From contig RFPZ01000039.1 of assembly GCA_009925905.1 (NCBI GenBank), forward strand, positions 1-12,057: a stretch of 12,057 nt of DNA. Reading direction: 5' to 3'. A program made the position numbers and the translations under genes. Below are positions 1 through 6,254 of this stretch, one piece after another. Under the pieces are notes generated by a model. That model worked only from the letters and a program-made list of their open reading frames with translations, had not been told where the DNA came from and did not search any database. Origin of the DNA: Candidatus Aquidulcis frankliniae. GTDB taxonomy: Bacteria > Chloroflexota > Limnocylindria > Limnocylindrales > Limnocylindraceae. The number at the start of each line of letters is the position of its first letter. The first letter of the stretch is position 1.

Positions 1-1188
1 AGCAACAGCGTGCTGCTCGGCAATGCCAACGTCATAGAAACGATCGGGGTAGGCGGCGGCGAATTTGTCGAGGCCCGTCCCTGTTGGCATACCTGCGGTG
101 ATGGCAACGATTCGATTGTCGGACGCAGCTGCGGCAACCACCTCAGCGGCGAAGAAAGCAGTGTAATTCGGCACCTTAGCCGGTGTTGCGATCGGGTCGG
201 CTCCAGCCTTCCCATAGCTATCAGTTGCCCCAACCTCCATCTTTGGCAGCGCAGCGCCGTGGAAGGTAATCGGATCGGCCTCTGCTGGGCGGTACCCACG
301 ACCCTTCTGGGTGCGCACATGCACGATCACCGGGCCATTCATGGTGAAGGCCTTTGCGAACGCCTCCTCAAGTTGCATTCGATTGTGCCCATCGAGCACG
401 CCCACATAGGTGATACCGAGATCCTCAAAGAGACGCCCTGGCTCTTGTACCAACGCGACGACAGAACGCCGCACGCTCTTTGACCATGCGGCGAGGTGCT
501 TCCCAACGAGTGGTACGCGGGATATTGTGCGGTCATACCACCCTTTGCTTTCGCGCCAACGTCCTGAAAGCTTCACCTTGGAGAGATAGGTAGAAATCGC
601 GCCGACCGTTGGCGAAATTGACATCTCGTTGTCATTTAGAACGATTAGGAGTGGCGTGCCGCGATGACCGATGTCGTTGAGTGCTTCCAGGCTGAGACCG
701 CTCATCAGTGCGGCGTCACCAACGACCACGGCAACTTTCTCGTTGCTGCCACGAACATCACGCGCCAACGCGAGTCCTTGGCCGATGGAGATACCAGTGC
801 CAGCATGACCGCCATCGAAGACGTCGTGTGGCGACTCCGTTCGACGGGGGAATCCGCCGATACCGCCGAGCTGGCGGAGTGAACCGAATCGAGCGAGTCG
901 ACCGGTGAGCAACTTGTGCGGATACGCTTGGTGGCCCGTGTCAAAGACGATGCGATCCACCGGCGAATTCATCACGCGATGAAGGGCGACGGTGAGCTCA
1001 ACGACGCCAAGGCTTGGCCCGAGGTGCCCGCCCGTTACCGCGGTTGTGGCGATGATCGCAGTGCGAAGTTGCTCAGCGATCTGGTCAAGTTCCGCGCTGG
1101 AGAGCGTCTTTAGGCCAGCGGGGCCGTCAAGGCGAGCGAGTAGCGAGTCGGCACCAACGGCGCGCAGCGCGACTCCTTCGTCAGGCAT
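1..1188 (-). CDS. dxs: 1-deoxy-D-xylulose-5-phosphate synthase (partial, C-terminus beyond left edge)
   Basis: Dxs condenses pyruvate and glyceraldehyde 3-phosphate with thiamine diphosphate (TPP) to make DXP, the entry step of the cytosolic MEP isoprenoid pathway. I read 396 residues of a family that is usually 620-640 long; the frame is open to base 1. Visible motifs are GGHLGPSLGVVELTVALH (53-70), DTGHQAYPHKLLTGR (83-97), GGHAGTGIS (126-134), the TPP/Mg region GDAALMSGLSLEALND (157-172) with NDNEMSIS (185-192), and DVGIAEQHAVA (386-396), which carries the catalytic Glu of the EQH motif. The TPP motif is normally GDGA and the earlier one GHSSTSIS, so both are variant here. The ATG start at 1188-1186 overlaps the xseB stop by 8 bp and has an AGGAGG six bases upstream. 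It is the last gene of the visible operon. The identification is firm; only the effect of the motif changes is open. Confidence 0.96.
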   Translation of the reverse strand, partial: MPDEGVALRAVGADSLLARLDGPAGLKTLSSAELDQIAEQLRTAIIATTAVTGGHLGPSLGVVELTVALHRVMNSPVDRIVFDTGHQAYPHKLLTGRLARFGSLRQLGGIGGFPRRTESPHDVFDGGHAGTGISIGQGLALARDVRGSNEKVAVVVGDAALMSGLSLEALNDIGHRGTPLLIVLNDNEMSISPTVGAISTYLSKVKLSGRWRESKGWYDRTISRVPLVGKHLAAWSKSVRRSVVALVQEPGRLFEDLGITYVGVLDGHNRMQLEEAFAKAFTMNGPVIVHVRTQKGRGYRPAEADPITFHGAALPKMEVGATDSYGKAGADPIATPAKVPNYTAFFAAEVVAAAASDNRIVAITAGMPTGTGLDKFAAAYPDRFYDVGIAEQHAVA

Positions 1189-1468
1189 CCTCGTCCTCCT
1201 CTTCGTCGTCGATCAGCGATGTTGATCCGTCTGGGAGCAACTCTTCTACTCGCAGGCGTGCCGCCTCAAGCTGAGCCTCGGCGTGCTTTTGGAGCGCAAT
1301 ACCCCTCTCGTACTGCTCTACTGCGGCCTCAAGATCCGCATCCTGAGTCTCGAGATCATCAACGATGGAGCGGAGTTCCGCAACGGTCGCCTCGAAGGTG
1401 GTTGGGAGTGTCGCGTCGCCCGCTTCGCGGCGGGTGGCGCGTGCCTGGGTGACCTTACGCTTCGCCAT
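1181..1468 (-). CDS. xseB: exodeoxyribonuclease VII small subunit
   Basis: XseB is the small subunit of exonuclease VII; several copies bind XseA to form a nuclease that degrades single-stranded DNA to oligonucleotides. The protein is 95 residues, slightly longer than the usual 70-90. The family signature is clear: TFEATVAELRSIVDDLETQDADLEAAVEQYERGIALQKHAEAQLEAARLRVEEL (starting near residue 24), two helices predicted to form a hairpin. An additional N-terminal basic segment (MAKRKVTQARATRRE) and an acidic C-terminal tail (DDEEEDEDA) flank the core. The ATG start overlaps the end of xseA by 14 bp and follows AAGGAGG six bases upstream, so the start is well supported. Its stop overlaps the dxs start. 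Adjacent xseA makes the assignment secure. Confidence 0.95.
   Translation of the reverse strand: MAKRKVTQARATRREAGDATLPTTFEATVAELRSIVDDLETQDADLEAAVEQYERGIALQKHAEAQLEAARLRVEELLPDGSTSLIDDEEEDEDA
1195..1200 (-). promoter_or_regulatory. ribosome binding site of dxs inside the xseB acidic tail
   Basis: AGGAGG on the minus strand lies six bases before the dxs ATG (1188-1186). It falls within the GAA/GAG/GAC codons for the Glu/Asp run at the end of XseB, so the same bases encode the acidic tail and the dxs Shine-Dalgarno. It supports the chosen dxs start. Confidence 0.7.
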
Positions 1469-2726
1469 CAGCCACCTCCTTCACTCGCTCTGTCACGGTT
1501 GCCCGAACGGCACCCTGCGAGAAGCGGATCTGTAGTGTCGCTCCAATAGGGGCATCGCGCCATGAGCGTAGCGCCCTTCCCCCATCCCCCGCCACGATCG
1601 CGTATCCACGTGCGAGAACCCGCTGGGGTGAGAGGGCACCGAGCAGGAGGTTCAGCTCCCCGAGTCCGGTCGCGGCAACCTGAAGGCGTGAAAGCGCCGC
1701 GCGGACCAGATCGTCGGAGAGCTGCGCCACCCGCTCTCCCGCTCGTTCAAGTCGTTCGAGCGGGCCAACATCATCTAGGGCGCGCGCCAACTCCTGCAGA
1801 CGGCGCTCCGCTTTGTCCAGAGCAAACGCCAGCACGCGGGCACCGCGTTCTCGAAGGCGTGCCACATCATGCCTCGACTGCAAGAGATCGCTTGAAAGCG
1901 CAGCGGCACCGATGCTCGGTGTGCCCGCGCGCAGGTCTGCCACCAGGTCGGCAAACGTTACATCTGACTCATGCCCAACTGCGGAGATCAATGGGGTTGA
2001 AGTCGCGGCAATCGCGCGGAGTACAACCTCAGCGTTGAATGCACCGAGATCGTCACTGGAACCGCCGCCGCGCGCCAGAAGGAGCACGCTTATTGCGTCT
2101 ACGCGGCCACTGCGTCGCTCTTTTGCTGCGCAGGCGTCGATGCGCGTAATTGCCTTTGCGATCTCTTCGGGGGAACCAGCACCCTGTACAGCTGTATGTA
2201 CTACGACCAGTCGAGCGAGCGGGGCCTCACGGCGCAGCACCCGCAACACGTCGTGCAGCACGGCACCAGAGGTTGAGGTGATCAAGCCGATGCCGCGAGG
2301 CGCCGTCGGGATTGGGCGCTTACGTGCAGTGTCGAAGAGGCCCTCCGCCTGCAGCTTTCGCTTGAGCGCCTCGAGCTCTCGCGAGAGGAGGCCCATTCCA
2401 CCGGCGCGCTCCACGGTCGTAGCAACCAGCTGATAGCGGCTGCGAGGGCTGTACAGATCGATGCGGCCACGGACAACGACGATTTCGCCCACTGCTGGAG
2501 TCTCTTCGCCCGGACGAATCGCGCCGCGGAAGCGCACGACGTCGAGCGTTGCCTCTTCATCGCGGAGCGTGAGGTACTCGTGGCCCGCAGAGCTACGCAT
2601 GGCGCTCTGCACCTCGCCCGCAACGGTGCAGTCGGTTAACGAATGGTCAGTGCTTATGCGCTCCTTGATGCGAGCGGCGACGTCAGAGACACTCAGTGCC
2701 TCGACGGGAGCGTCAAGCTGGTTCAG
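1455..2726 (-). CDS. xseA: exodeoxyribonuclease VII large subunit, probable CTG start
   Basis: XseA is the catalytic subunit of exonuclease VII, which processes single-stranded DNA in repair. Read from a CTG at 2726-2724 it is 423 residues (the E. coli protein is 456). Order of parts: SVSDVAARIKERI (12-24) and the OB-fold with VAGEV (35-39) and GHEYLTLRD (48-56); then the nuclease core with GLITSTSGAVLHD, ARGGGSSDDLGAFNAE, SAVGHESDVTFADLVADLRAGTPS; and a helical C-terminal part. The first standard start in frame is GTG at 2612, but that would cut off the conserved SVSD...VAGEV segment. Between the upstream in-frame stop and that GTG there is no ATG, GTG or TTG. Candidates are CTG at 2726, which overlaps the efp stop (CTGA), or CTG at 2696 just before SVSD. 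Identity is certain; the start is inferred. Confidence 0.93.
   Translation of the reverse strand: MNQLDAPVEALSVSDVAARIKERISTDHSLTDCTVAGEVQSAMRSSAGHEYLTLRDEEATLDVVRFRGAIRPGEETPAVGEIVVVRGRIDLYSPRSRYQLVATTVERAGGMGLLSRELEALKRKLQAEGLFDTARKRPIPTAPRGIGLITSTSGAVLHDVLRVLRREAPLARLVVVHTAVQGAGSPEEIAKAITRIDACAAKERRSGRVDAISVLLLARGGGSSDDLGAFNAEVVLRAIAATSTPLISAVGHESDVTFADLVADLRAGTPSIGAAALSSDLLQSRHDVARLRERGARVLAFALDKAERRLQELARALDDVGPLERLERAGERVAQLSDDLVRAALSRLQVAATGLGELNLLLGALSPQRVLARGYAIVAGDGGRALRSWRDAPIGATLQIRFSQGAVRATVTERVKEVADGEA
1475..1481 (-). promoter_or_regulatory. strong ribosome binding site of xseB inside xseA
   Basis: AAGGAGG on the minus strand sits six bases before the xseB ATG (1468-1466), within the last codons of xseA. 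It fixes the xseB start and the 14-bp overlap between the two subunits. Confidence 0.75.
2723..2726 (-). promoter_or_regulatory. CTGA stop-start overlap between efp and xseA
   Basis: On the minus strand the last bases of efp read GTC TGA. The CTG made of the final C and the TG of the stop is in frame with xseA. This is the same geometry as the ATGA and GTGA junctions elsewhere in the window, with CTG in the start position. No good Shine-Dalgarno lies close upstream, so initiation would rely on termination-reinitiation. Inference from sequence only. Confidence 0.4.
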
Positions 2727-3280
2727 ACGCGCGTCTGGTACTCGCCCGTTCGTGTATCAACGCGAATGACATCACCCACGCTTACGAAGAGCGGTACCTG
2801 GACAACCAAGCCAGTCTCGAGGGTTGCTGGTTTGCGCGTCCCAGTCGCCGTGTCGCCAGCGAACCCAGGATCAGTCTCCGTGACCGTAAGGTCAAGGTTG
2901 ATCGGAAGTTCAACGCCCAGCGTCTCTCCCTCGTAGCTCACGCGATCGAGCAGTAGGCCATCCTTAATGTAGTCCTTCGCATCGCCAAGCTGCTCTGCGG
3001 TGATCACGAACTGATCGTAGGTTTCGGTGTCCATGAAGGTGTAGTCGTCGCCCTCAGAAAAGAGGAACTGCGCCGTTCGGCGTTCCATCGTGGCGCGTGG
3101 GAATTTTTCGCCCGCCTGGAAAGTCTTCTCAACGATGGACTGCTTACGGACGTTGCGGAACTTGATGCGCACCTGCGCAGAGCCACGTCCCATCTTGATG
3201 TGGTGGTAGTCAAGGATCTGCCAGAGGTCGCCCTCAAGCTCAATAACGACACCCTTCTTCAGTTCACCGGTCGAGATCAT
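2723..3280 (-). CDS. efp: elongation factor P
   Basis: EF-P binds stalled ribosomes between the P and E sites and speeds peptide-bond formation at polyproline stretches. The protein has 185 residues, the normal length. It shows the N-terminal KOW-like domain (MISTGELKKGVVIELEGDLWQILDYHHIKMGRGSAQVRIKF), a middle OB domain and a C-terminal OB domain with GTRKPATLETGLVVQVPLF and the ending VDTRTGEYQTRV. The loop tip is MGRGSAQ with Arg32, where many EF-Ps carry Lys; in some proteobacteria the Arg form is rhamnosylated by EarP. No modification gene is in this window. ATG at 3280 has AGGAG eight bases upstream. It follows the largest gap of the window and may have its own promoter. Its stop overlaps the proposed xseA start. 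Confidence 0.98.
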   Translation of the reverse strand: MISTGELKKGVVIELEGDLWQILDYHHIKMGRGSAQVRIKFRNVRKQSIVEKTFQAGEKFPRATMERRTAQFLFSEGDDYTFMDTETYDQFVITAEQLGDAKDYIKDGLLLDRVSYEGETLGVELPINLDLTVTETDPGFAGDTATGTRKPATLETGLVVQVPLFVSVGDVIRVDTRTGEYQTRV

Positions 3281-3288
3281 GTGGGGCT

Positions 3289-3293
3289 CTCCT
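3289..3293 (-). promoter_or_regulatory. ribosome binding site of efp
   Basis: AGGAG, within AGAGGAGAG, stands eight bases before the efp ATG (3280-3278) on the minus strand. This supports the chosen start and independent, fairly strong initiation of efp. Confidence 0.65.
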
Positions 3294-3333
3294 CTATTGG
3301 GCCGTACGCTGCGGCGACGTGTGCATCAGGGGC

Positions 3334-3339
3334 ATTCTA
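3334..3339 (-). promoter_or_regulatory. possible -10 box of an efp promoter
   Basis: The 63-bp gap between pepP and efp (3281-3343) contains TAGAAT on the minus strand, matching TAnnnT of a -10 element. It would place a transcript start about 47 bases before the efp ATG. I see no convincing -35 TTGACA at the right distance, so this is weak. It matters because this is the only gap large enough for an internal promoter. Confidence 0.22.
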
Positions 3340-3343
3340 GCCG

Positions 3344-4564
3344 TCAGCCGACGATTATGGGGTCCGACGGAAAGCGTGTGAGCACCTCTAGCGTTCCCTT
3401 CATGGCATCAACGGCAACGAGGTCTTCAATGCGAATCCCGATCTGATCCTCGAGGTAGATCCCTGGCTCAACGCTAAAAACCGTTGGCGATGGGAGCGGG
3501 TCCGTGCTCGCGGCACGAGAGAGGCTCGGTGCCTCATGTGTCTGAAGACCGATGCCGTGCCCTAGCCCGTGGTCATAGATGCCGACCCCTGCGCCCATTA
3601 CCCGCCGAGTCTCTTCGTCGCAGCTGCGGCCTGAGGGCATCGTGGCTGTTGGTGCTGCAATCGCGCGTCGCAAATGGTCAAATGTCGCCGCCTGCCCGCG
3701 GTGGACCTGTTCGTACAGAGCTAGGTCAGAATCGCTCGCGGCCCCCACGAAGAGGGTTCGGGTCATGTCACTGCGGTAGCCGGCGACCTGCGCGCCAAAA
3801 TCGAAGAGAATCACTTCACCGCGCACGAGCTCACGTGCGCTCGGACTCCCATGCGGCAGTGCGGCATTGCCGCCAGCGAGGGCGGCCACATCAAAGGCGA
3901 GCGCCTCTGCACCATCCTCACGCATGCTGCGCTCCAGTGACCATGCCAGCGCTGATTCGGTGACGCCTGGACGAATCTGGGGCAAGAGTCGCGCCAGCGC
4001 GCGGTCCGCGACGGCACACGCGGCCGTAATTCGCTCAATCTCTGCTGGCTCTTTGCGCGCGCGCTGTACACCGCCGAACCCCTTTACCGGTACCAGCTCT
4101 ATACCCGTCGCTGTCGCTGCGATGCGCTCCCAGACGGCGTGTCGCACCGCCTGTGGATCTAAACCACAACGTCGTACGCCATGGGCAACCAACCAGCGAC
4201 CGATCGCCTCGCCCGCATCGCTCCCGTAGTCGAGCGCCGTGGCAAACGGTGCCTCGCGTCGCGCCTGCACCGTGTAGCGCGAGTCCACGAGTACGGCAAG
4301 ATCCTCGCCGCTGACCAAGAGCCAGCCACTGGAGCCAGCAACGGGCTCCTCATTCGGTCCGAACTCCATTCCCGAAAAGTAGCGGGCATCAGCATGCGAG
4401 GTAAGCAGCAGCGCGTCGAGACGCTCCACTGCAGCTCGTGCTCGGAGAGTGGCAAGCCGATACGGTCGCGCCGCATGGTCGGCCGCGCGCCATCGCGCAA
4501 CATCATCTGCTGTCGGCGCCGGAGCGAACTCTTCAGGCAACGGCAGCGAGGTGCGCACAGGCAT
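3344..4564 (-). CDS. pepP: M24 family metallopeptidase, Xaa-Pro aminopeptidase type
   Basis: This is a cytosolic two-metal aminopeptidase of the pita-bread fold, which probably removes an N-terminal residue preceding proline. It has 406 residues. The N-terminal creatinase-like domain (about 35-165) includes LDALLLTSHADARYFSG. The catalytic domain (about 170-406) shows the five expected metal ligands: D255 (LFDFG), D266 (YRSDMTRT), H336 (GLGHGIGL), E366 (SVEPGIY) and E380 (RIEDLV). His238 (LPHG) and His343 (THE) match the usual accessory histidines. The ATG overlaps the mltG stop by one base (TAATG). PepP-like genes commonly precede efp, as here, 63 bp away; the link may lie in proline-related translation, but that is inference. 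Exact substrate within M24 (Xaa-Pro aminopeptidase versus dipeptidase) cannot be fixed from sequence. Confidence 0.93.
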   Translation of the reverse strand: MPVRTSLPLPEEFAPAPTADDVARWRAADHAARPYRLATLRARAAVERLDALLLTSHADARYFSGMEFGPNEEPVAGSSGWLLVSGEDLAVLVDSRYTVQARREAPFATALDYGSDAGEAIGRWLVAHGVRRCGLDPQAVRHAVWERIAATATGIELVPVKGFGGVQRARKEPAEIERITAACAVADRALARLLPQIRPGVTESALAWSLERSMREDGAEALAFDVAALAGGNAALPHGSPSARELVRGEVILFDFGAQVAGYRSDMTRTLFVGAASDSDLALYEQVHRGQAATFDHLRRAIAAPTATMPSGRSCDEETRRVMGAGVGIYDHGLGHGIGLQTHEAPSLSRAASTDPLPSPTVFSVEPGIYLEDQIGIRIEDLVAVDAMKGTLEVLTRFPSDPIIVG

Positions 4565-5751
4565 TATTTCCAGCCGTACTTTCGAGCCTTCGCCTCATGT
4601 TCAGCGAGGGTTTTACTGAAGTCATGACGACCGCCGCTATCTGGGATCAAGACAAAGTAGAGCTCCTTGCGACTGGAATCTGGCTCTCGCGCCGCAATGA
4701 TGGAGGCAAGCGTTGGAGAGCAAAGCGGCGCAGGCGGGATTCCGCCACGAACGAAGGTGTTCCATGGGACGAGGTCAGCGGGGACGCGCGGCGGGATCAA
4801 ACCGGAATACGGTTTTGCTGGGAACTTCCAGAACTCGTAGCTGGCCCACTTTGCAAGCGTAAGTTTCCGAAGCGAAGCAGAGTCAGCAACCCAAATGATC
4901 GTGGGATCGGCGAAGAGACCTTGCCCAAGCTGAAGACGATACGTATACACGCCGGCCATGCGCGGCCGCTCATCATCCACTGCCGCCTCCTTCTCCACGA
5001 TTGAGGCGAGGGTCAAGATCTGATTGAACGAATATCCGCCAAAACTGCCTCGATACTGCTCCGGTACCTGCTCTGCAAAACGATCAAGCAGGATGCGCAC
5101 GAACGTCTCAGCAGTTGCCGAGACCGGCACGCTCAGGGAGCCAGATCCCAGGCGACCTTCAAGGGTTCCCCCCTTCGGTAGGTCAAGCCATGGGTAGTCG
5201 GCGATCAACTCGGCGCTCGGTTCGCGCAGGATGCTCAGTACATCGGCCGGCTCAAATGGGAGTTCAAGTGTGGTCAACTTCGCAACGATCTGCTCAATTC
5301 GAAGTCCGGCGCGAATGTCCACACCGATCGTTGGTTCGCGGTACGGATCCGTCAGCGCCGTCGCAACCTCGGTGGGGGTCATAGAGGCTGCAACCTTGAA
5401 GGTGCCTGCCTGCAGTTTTCCATCAAGGCCAGCTGCACGCACCGCGTAGATGAAGCCGATCTCATCGGCGATCAGCCCCGCTTCGCGCAGCTGACTGGCG
5501 ATCGCCGCGGTCCCCGTTCCTGGAGCAACCTCCACCGTCACGAGGGTGGTATCGGTTCCAGCAGGCTCGGTTGTGCGAGTGCCGATACGCTCCAGAATGA
5601 TGTCGCTGATGATCGGAAGTGCCGCGATTCCTGGGGAGCGCACACCAGCGCTCACGAGCGTGTCTCCGATGAGCGGCGGGGCCGCGAGGCGGAACAGCAC
5701 CGCAGCGATGAGAACTCCAGCGATCGCGCGCACGATGGTTGTTCGATTCAT
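4564..5751 (-). CDS. mltG: endolytic murein transglycosylase MltG (YceG-like)
   Basis: MltG is an inner-membrane lytic transglycosylase that cuts nascent glycan strands and is thought to terminate their elongation. The protein has 395 residues. A short cytosolic start (MNRTT) is followed by one membrane helix (about 6-25) and then a periplasmic or extracellular part. A LysM-like subdomain (about 72-120) includes EVAPGTGTAAIASQLREAGLI. The catalytic YceG domain contains LASIVEKEA (248-256) with catalytic Glu at 253, then AGVYTYRLQLGQGLFADPT (266-284), and ends with LYFVLIPDSGGRHDFSKTLAEHEAKARKYG. One oddity: the usual LEGxLFPDTY segment reads LEGRLGSGSLS (197-207). The start ATG overlaps the yqgF stop (ATGA), with GGAG eight bases upstream. 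The stop overlaps the pepP start. Its place next to yqgF is conserved in many bacteria. Confidence 0.95.
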   Translation of the reverse strand: MNRTTIVRAIAGVLIAAVLFRLAAPPLIGDTLVSAGVRSPGIAALPIISDIILERIGTRTTEPAGTDTTLVTVEVAPGTGTAAIASQLREAGLIADEIGFIYAVRAAGLDGKLQAGTFKVAASMTPTEVATALTDPYREPTIGVDIRAGLRIEQIVAKLTTLELPFEPADVLSILREPSAELIADYPWLDLPKGGTLEGRLGSGSLSVPVSATAETFVRILLDRFAEQVPEQYRGSFGGYSFNQILTLASIVEKEAAVDDERPRMAGVYTYRLQLGQGLFADPTIIWVADSASLRKLTLAKWASYEFWKFPAKPYSGLIPPRVPADLVPWNTFVRGGIPPAPLCSPTLASIIAAREPDSSRKELYFVLIPDSGGRHDFSKTLAEHEAKARKYGWK

Positions 5752-6254
5752 CTGGCCGACTCCCGCAGGTCAACCTTCAACGTCGTAGGATCGATGAGAA
5801 GTTCTGGGTTTAGCGCATCTTCAAGAATCAGCCGTGCAGCTTCACGATCAACAGCGGCACGTCGCGCCTCTCGTCGGGCCGGCCCAGGTGCGCTTCCATT
5901 ACTCCCTCGGGGCGCGCGACCGAGTGATGCCTCCGCACGCTGCGACGAATAACGCTCGTCAACGAAGGTCACCGGGAGTTGTAGCGCCCAGCCAACCTCT
6001 GTCGCCCAGTGAAGCGTGGCGGTCGCTTGTGGGCTTAGGCGTCCATCGCTGTGGAGTGGAAGTCCCACCACAAGTTCCGTCACATGCCCCTCGGCAACAA
6101 TGGTGCGAAGTCGCTCGCTATCCGCCGCAGGCGTAAGGCGACGCATCATCGTTGGCAGTCCACGCGGAGCGGTAGAGCCGTCGCGAAGGGCTAGCCCGAT
6201 GCGGCGTTCGCCAAGATCGATGCCAAGTAAGCGGCGTGGTGGCGCACTGCTCAC
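5748..6254 (-). CDS. yqgF: YqgF/RuvX family nuclease, putative pre-16S rRNA nuclease
   Basis: This is an RNase H-fold protein first proposed as a Holliday junction resolvase and, in E. coli, implicated in final 5' processing of 16S rRNA. The 168 residues exceed the usual 135-150. The acidic active-site positions are present: D13 in LLGIDLGERRIGLAL, E100 in VTFVDERYSSQRAE, and D136 in VDREAARLILEDAL. TELVVGLPLHSDG (59-71) is also typical. The added length comes from an Arg/Gly/Pro-rich insert between LGRA and VDREAA (about 115-134) and a C-terminal tail after residue 150. The start is GTG; it overlaps the alaS stop as GTGA, and the yqgF stop overlaps the mltG start as ATGA. The alaS-yqgF-mltG order supports the call. 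The substrate in this organism is not shown. Confidence 0.94.
   Translation of the reverse strand: MSSAPPRRLLGIDLGERRIGLALRDGSTAPRGLPTMMRRLTPAADSERLRTIVAEGHVTELVVGLPLHSDGRLSPQATATLHWATEVGWALQLPVTFVDERYSSQRAEASLGRAPRGSNGSAPGPARREARRAAVDREAARLILEDALNPELLIDPTTLKVDLRESAR

Noticed and set aside
339..536. Short minus-strand frame (65 codons) within dxs
   Set aside because: It is in another frame from the dxs reading, which is continuous from 1188 to base 1 with clear family motifs.
1813..2433. Plus-strand open frame (206 codons) opposite xseA
   Set aside because: Antisense to the conserved xseA core; Ser/Arg-rich translation without motifs.
3281..3350. Possible terminator after pepP
   Set aside because: Only a 4-bp stem (CGTC/GACG) around the stop and no T-run on the minus strand; not convincing.
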